64,000 nucleotides of DNA, taken from NCBI GenBank assembly GCA_025331435.1, contig JAIWNI010000068.1, positions 90,236 to 154,235 on the forward strand, given 5' to 3'. The DNA is from Choanephora cucurbitarum. Taxonomy: Eukaryota; Mucoromycota; Mucoromycetes; Mucorales; Choanephoraceae. The position numbers were made by a program, and so were the translations under genes. Positions 59,419-64,000 of this stretch are shown here, in pieces. How positions within the stretch are numbered: position 1 is the stretch's first letter; each line of letters starts with the position of its first letter. A model generated the notes under the pieces. It was not told the DNA's origin. It saw only the letters and a list, made by a program, of their open reading frames with translations, and did not search any database.

Positions 59419-60058
59419 TCAGTCTGTAACAGCAACACATTCAATTTCAACAGCAACATCTTTAGGCAGACGAGCCACTTGAACTGCACTGCGAGCAGGT
59501 TGATGATCTTTAAAGAACTATAATAGTGGTCAGCATGTTATATTTCATGAATATAGGGTGCACTTTACTTGAGCATAGATATCATTCATAGCTACAAAAT
59601 CGTTCATATCCTTGAGAAAGACAGTAGTCTTGACGACTTGATTTAATCCAGATCCTGAAGATTTGAGGACTTCAGCCATGTTGGTCAAACTTTGATGGGT
59701 TTGCTCTTTGATACCACCTTGAATGACATCACCTATGGATCTCAATGTCATCAGCTTGAATTGAAAAAGATAGATAAACTTCATTGTATGTTACCCGTTT
59801 CAGGAACAACAGGAAGTGAGCCTGAAGTATACACCATATTGTTCACCTTGATAGCTTGAGCTGTTTTGCACTATGAGTTTTCTCTCAGTCAAACATAGCT
59901 ATAAGCTTACCATAAGGTCCAATAGCTGCAGGAGCCTTGTTTGAATCTAAACAGAAAGATATTTTTAAGTCGAAGCAGAGAAGCAGACTACCCTAAGCTT
60001 ACTTACGAACGCGCGTTAGAGTGGTTAATGAGCGAGTTAAGGTACGATGGAGTAACAT
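59419..60058 (-). CDS. MMF1: RidA/YjgF/Mmf1 family reactive enamine deaminase, mitochondrial
   Basis: Five exons on the minus strand (60058-60007, 59946-59911, 59860-59795, 59732-59569, 59517-59419) encode 138 residues. Residues 1-18 (MLLHRTLTRSLTTLTRVR) form a basic, Ser/Thr/Leu-rich mitochondrial presequence. The body shows NKAPAAIGPYAQAIKVNNMV, then SGSLPVVPETG, and the signature PARSAVQVARLPKDVAVEIE with the catalytic Arg. It hydrolyses 2-aminoacrylate and related imines and protects PLP enzymes. In yeast, Mmf1 supports isoleucine synthesis and mtDNA stability. Exon 2 is 36 nt. The length fits the mitochondrial paralog. Confidence 0.94.
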
Positions 60059-60295
60059 GGATGAAGTGAGACGTGAATAACAATAAAAGCACACAGGAAA
60101 TGGTCTGAATCATTTCTTTCTCATGCGCTGATTAAATTTCAAAAGTGTGTGACAATATGAGAAAGTAACGATCAGATCCATAACTTTCAACCAGCCTTTT
60201 AATGTCTAAAAGCAGCAATTACGGAACGCACATTGAAGACAGGTCAAAAATCTACAGCATTTGTCTTCTTATTTATTGTTTTTTTATGTATTAAA

Positions 60296-61487
60296 TTATT
60301 GTGCAGCAACAGCATCATTTTGTAAAGACATGTTACCCATATTTTGAGACAGGAACTTTTCATTTTCGAGTCTGTCACGCTCCTTTTCAGCTTCTGCACG
60401 ATCGTAAGCAGAGAAGTCGATGGCATCTTCATCGTCGTCCAAATCTTGAGCAAGAGCAGGGTTGAAGTCAAACAGATCTCTACCAGACATTCCCTGTGAT
60501 CTACCTGCCTTCATACGAGTTTCCTTTGACTTGCGAAGGGTAGCTTCTTCAGCCTCACGCTTATCGACGCGGTTCTTCTTCCATTGTTGGAACGATTCCA
60601 AAGTGACAGGTGTCAAGTTAGGACCCAATTTGTGACGCTATAGACTGTCAGCCAACAAAACCATCCTCCTATCTCTCGTTTATCTTCTTATTTACCTCAG
60701 TTTCCAAAAACTCTTCAAGTGAAATCTCTTCTTTGTCTTCAGTTTTGGCAGCTTTAGATTTGAGTACAAAACCGGGAGGAAGAGCATGTCTGTATTTACA
60801 GTTGACACCACCGTTGGGACATTCCCAGAACCAACCATACTTGCTTGATTCAATAGCTTCCAAAAAGTATTTACAGACAATATCAGTAGGTGGCTGCTTT
60901 CCAGATTTACTCTTAACAACCTCTTCAAGCTTCTTTTGATCCCAATTTTCCATTGTATCTATCACAACAATTAGTTAGATCTTGGTCTAGCGTCTAAATT
61001 TCTCGATACAATTTTACCTTCTTGTCGATTATCTGTGTACAAGTCTTTCTTTTCAACTTTACGACCGACATTTAGATCATGAGAGAATTTACATTTAGCG
61101 CCTCTCTCACAATTGCCAGCCTTAAAGTATTGACAAAGAACAGTCTTGGGGTCGACACCAAACGGCACCTTTTGAGGTGTTTGCACAGGCTTGAACATCT
61201 CGGCAAACTCTTCTCTCTTTCTTTGCTCTTCTGCCTTCTTAGCAGCAGCAGTGTCTACCTTGCTCTAAAAAGAATTATAAGTCAAACCTGTTGATGACAC
61301 TCTTTTTGTGGGAGCTTACATCTTTGCCTTGTTGAGCATTATGCTTGGCTTGACTTTGAACTTGTTGAATGTAACGTTGAACCTTGGCTGACTTGTTCTT
61401 GTTTTTCATACCGAAGGTCTTGTCGTCAGCAGCCTTCATCTTCTTCTCCTTCTCTTTCTTGTTCTGTTGTTGCTTCTTGGGAGGCAT
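60296..61487 (-). CDS. TMA46: CCCH zinc-finger translation factor TMA46 / ZC3H15 (DFRP1 type)
   Basis: Four exons on the minus strand (61487-61320, 61264-61018, 60958-60696, 60637-60296) encode 339 residues, close to yeast Tma46 at 345. The N-terminus is [16 protein letters not shown], very basic, then [18 protein letters not shown]. Two CCCH fingers follow, [20 protein letters not shown] and [20 protein letters not shown] with downstream CKYRH. Next comes [20 protein letters not shown], the DRG-binding (DFRP) domain. The C-terminus is acidic ([14 protein letters not shown]). It binds and stabilises the DRG GTPase Rbg1 on translating ribosomes. Confidence 0.94.
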
Positions 61488-62628
61488 CTTATTGTTTGTG
61501 GTGTTCGGCAAAGAAGAAAAAATAACACTAAAATTTAAAAAAAGAAGTTAAAAGAAAAAAAAAGTGACCGTCATTGTATTTGATGTTGATTGGCTAATTA
61601 TAAAATGTAGCATTTCTTTTAGCGTAAGCTAACTTAACTTGAGGAAGGTATTTGGTTAATTGAATTAACCTTTTAATAGGTAGAGAATATTGTCATAAAA
61701 CATTAAGTTATTGAATTAGAAATTGACACAAGATATAAGCATAAGATATCAATAGTAGGGAGGAATTTTTACTGAAAGAAGACTAGGAAGACCCACTTTG
61801 CTTTCATTCGAGGCGATCTGAAGCTGAAATATATCACTCGTGATTTGTGGTTCAAAGTTTTATTTAAAATACAGTTACCAACAAATTGTTGGTAAAGAGT
61901 TAATTGATATAAGTAAAGTTAAGAGTATTTAAATTGAAATAGAATGTGAGGAAGAGAAAAAAACAAGATGTGTGAGGAAGAGGGTTGTTGTGGTTTTATA
62001 TGATTTGAGGTAAATGGTGTAGCATAACACAATAGGTATGTTTTACCATTGTAGGAAGACAGTCATAATAATGCGTTTCAATTAAAATCAGGGCACCACA
62101 GAACACTCGCTAAAAAACGAACTGAACAAAATTAGAGCAAGTAATATTTTTCTTTTTAAAAAACGTAAAGTCGCTTAAAGGTAAAGAAGATATTGGGAGG
62201 GTTGAATAGTGTCAGCCTCTTTTGAAGCATATGGAGAGAAATAGGAAGAGAGAGAGAAAAAAAGAGCGAGAGAAATTGTTCAATAAAAAATATTAAGTCT
62301 AGCTGATATTCCTTTCTTTTGTCTTTATGCTTTGGTTTATTTTGAAGTGAATATAATTTACATTCTACTCCTTCTATTTGATCATCTTAAGAAGAACTTA
62401 TATGATCGAGAGCCTGAAGAACATAGAAGGATTCTTAGAGTTTTCATTGCAGCTATGTTGAGGTTAGGGAAATGTCATGCATAATCATTCACAATGGCAT
62501 AATCATATGGTTCTGTTTTCTGACAATTAGACATCAAATTCATTTAGGTCTCTCTTTGAGAAGCTTTTGCTTGCCATTAATAAAAATAATGTCAACTGAC
62601 TGGCATATGAGTTCAATAGAACCTATAG
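61488..62628. other. No gene seen
   Basis: AT-rich intergenic DNA. The first 100 bp are the promoter of the TMA46 gene. The AG-rich stretch at about 62230-62280 is low complexity. Confidence 0.5.
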
Positions 62629-63020
62629 TTACAACCCTAGGTACTTTGTTGTCGATGGTAGAAGATTTGAAAAGAAAGCTTGATCTGTTTTCTTCAACAA
62701 TAGTTGGGACTCCCGTAACATCGAAGTGTTCAGGATTTTATTGCCCTTGCCAAACATCTTCTTGAAAGGCAGAACGAAGCCAGATCTAGATTTGGAAGGA
62801 TTCCGCCGAAAATCGATAATTTTATAGGTAGGATGAATGAATTCTATTTTTCTCAGGCGCTTATGCGAGAGATTGATGCTTAGCTTCGTACTCATTTTTG
62901 TGAAGTGGCAATGTATCAGTCTTATGTACTTTAGATGTGTACATTTTCTATCCAAATCAGCAAAGACATCTTCAGTCACACTGCTTCTAAAAAGTCTAAT
63001 CTCCTGTGATGTTTTTGAGA
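62629..63020 (-). pseudogene. Fragment resembling the Leu-rich part of an F-box-like gene
   Basis: A minus-strand frame opens near 63020 without a proper start and runs to a stop at 62629. It includes SQEIRLFRSSVTEDVFADLD and HLKYIRLIHCHFTKMS, then LSHKRLRKIEFIHPT. The repeated L-x-x-I-x-L patterns recall the F-box/LRR family seen at 33-38 kb, but no F-box is present. It is a partial, probably non-functional remnant. Confidence 0.4.
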
Positions 63021-64000
63021 TAAATGTGAGTTATAGAAAATAAAAAGATAGAGGGACAGTCAGAAGTACAACGAGACCATTTATACTTTGTTTATTATTT
63101 TAAAAGATAGATGAACTTTACATAGATACAAATACAGCAATTATTTATATGTTTTCAATAAAGACTTTGATGTAGTCACAGATTATGGAGTTTGTACTAA
63201 ATTAGTGTACTACTGTTACTTGTAACTTTAATAGTTACCATCATTCCTTATCCCGAGGATTTATGTTACCGAATGATGTGATGCTATCTCTTGAGTCTAG
63301 TTCTTTGTGTTGAACCTTATTGACTTCATTTGGATTCTTTTATTTCGTAAGAATTTAGATCTTTTACTTTATTTCTTATGTTATATCTGAAATGACTTAT
63401 TTGGTCTTTCATGCAACCTTATTGTCATTGTTGAGACTAAATGTACTCAGATCACTACAACTATACTCAATTTATATTGACATTTAATGACTGCATTGAA
63501 CAAAACCCTCTCTTGAATCTTGTTTAATTCTCTTGACTTAATAAGCAAACTAACTAACTTCGTGTAAAAGCCTAAAAATTGTATTTAGGATTGAAAAATG
63601 CTAGTCTGGGGCAATAAAGAAATGCAATCTCATTGTTTCATTGTTGATTGCTGTTATTCAATAATAATTATATGTCAACAATCAAAATTGCTCAAGAAAA
63701 TAGAAAAAGCTTCCGTCTAGACAATGAGCGATAGTTAAACACATAGAAATGCGTGCATATATATTTGCAAAATCCTTGGTTCACAAATTAGTTCTACCAA
63801 AGAGTTGGTAAAATACAAATAAGTTCAAGTCTTTTGAGAACAAAGTTAGAGAGAGAGAAAGACAAAAGCATAAATTTTGCATTTATTTCTTTGTGCCTTT
63901 ACTGCTGACAATTAAAGCAAGTTGTATCTATTTTTATGACTATATCTTCATCTTTTACTGGGTCCTACAAGCTGTCTTTCCACATCTATGCTTGTTGCTT
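63021..64000. other. No gene seen to the right edge
   Basis: AT-rich sequence with only very short frames. No repeats or RNA genes were recognised. Confidence 0.5.

Overview
The window is a piece of nuclear genome from a zygomycete fungus, most likely of the order Mucorales. It is AT-rich. The genes have short introns of about 45-80 nt with GTAAGT-type donors and TAG/AAG/CAG acceptors. Several conserved proteins, including a TGY-type stress MAP kinase, a CaaX-ended G-gamma and a copper-radical oxidase, are fungal in form. The transposon relics resemble element families I know from Mucorales. I could not run any search, so the placement rests on recognition.

Layout. (1) 1-12.8 kb is a transposon-rich, gene-poor flank. 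It holds a Ty3/gypsy-type LTR retrotransposon on the minus strand (5' LTR, gag, a -1 frameshift site, start of pol running off the left edge). Next to it is a decayed PIF1 helicase plus endonuclease relic of Helentron type, then two decayed unrecognised genes and a 173-bp MITE with TA flanks. (2) 14.5-33.2 kb is a compact housekeeping block: G-gamma, XPF/Rad1 nuclease, importin alpha, NIP7, HOG1-type MAPK, a Sel1-repeat protein, an SMUBP2/HCS1-type helicase, a coiled-coil protein and cytochrome c oxidase subunit Vb. I resolved exons for all of these and the reading frames close exactly. (3) 33.3-38.2 kb is a three-member F-box-like family on the minus strand: one intact, one eroded, one frameshifted. 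(4) 39.4-49.9 kb holds cell-surface and membrane genes: a mucin-like type I membrane protein, a two-domain fasciclin protein, a glyoxal-oxidase-type AA5 enzyme and a TMEM184/OST-alpha-family protein. (5) 50-58.9 kb is again accessory: two dead transposases, an intact seven-exon gene of unknown function, and a 462-bp tandem repeat in 2.4 apparently identical copies. (6) 59-61.5 kb holds KGD4, a RidA/Mmf1 protein and a TMA46/ZC3H15 CCCH protein. The right end is gene-poor apart from one leucine-rich-like fragment.

The housekeeping genes do not form one pathway. They cover signalling (G-gamma, HOG1), DNA repair and helicase functions (XPF, HCS1), nuclear import, ribosome and translation (NIP7, TMA46) and mitochondrial metabolism (COX Vb, KGD4, RidA). 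Most interesting structurally: an exact X XXY YYZ slippery heptamer between a zinc-knuckle-less gag and pol; stop codons of CpA-to-TpA type in several relics; a GC-AG intron in the MAPK; a possible recursive splice site in the COX Vb intron; triplicated promoter motifs upstream of the TMEM184-like gene; and the 462-bp tandem array. No tRNA, rRNA or CRISPR array was seen.
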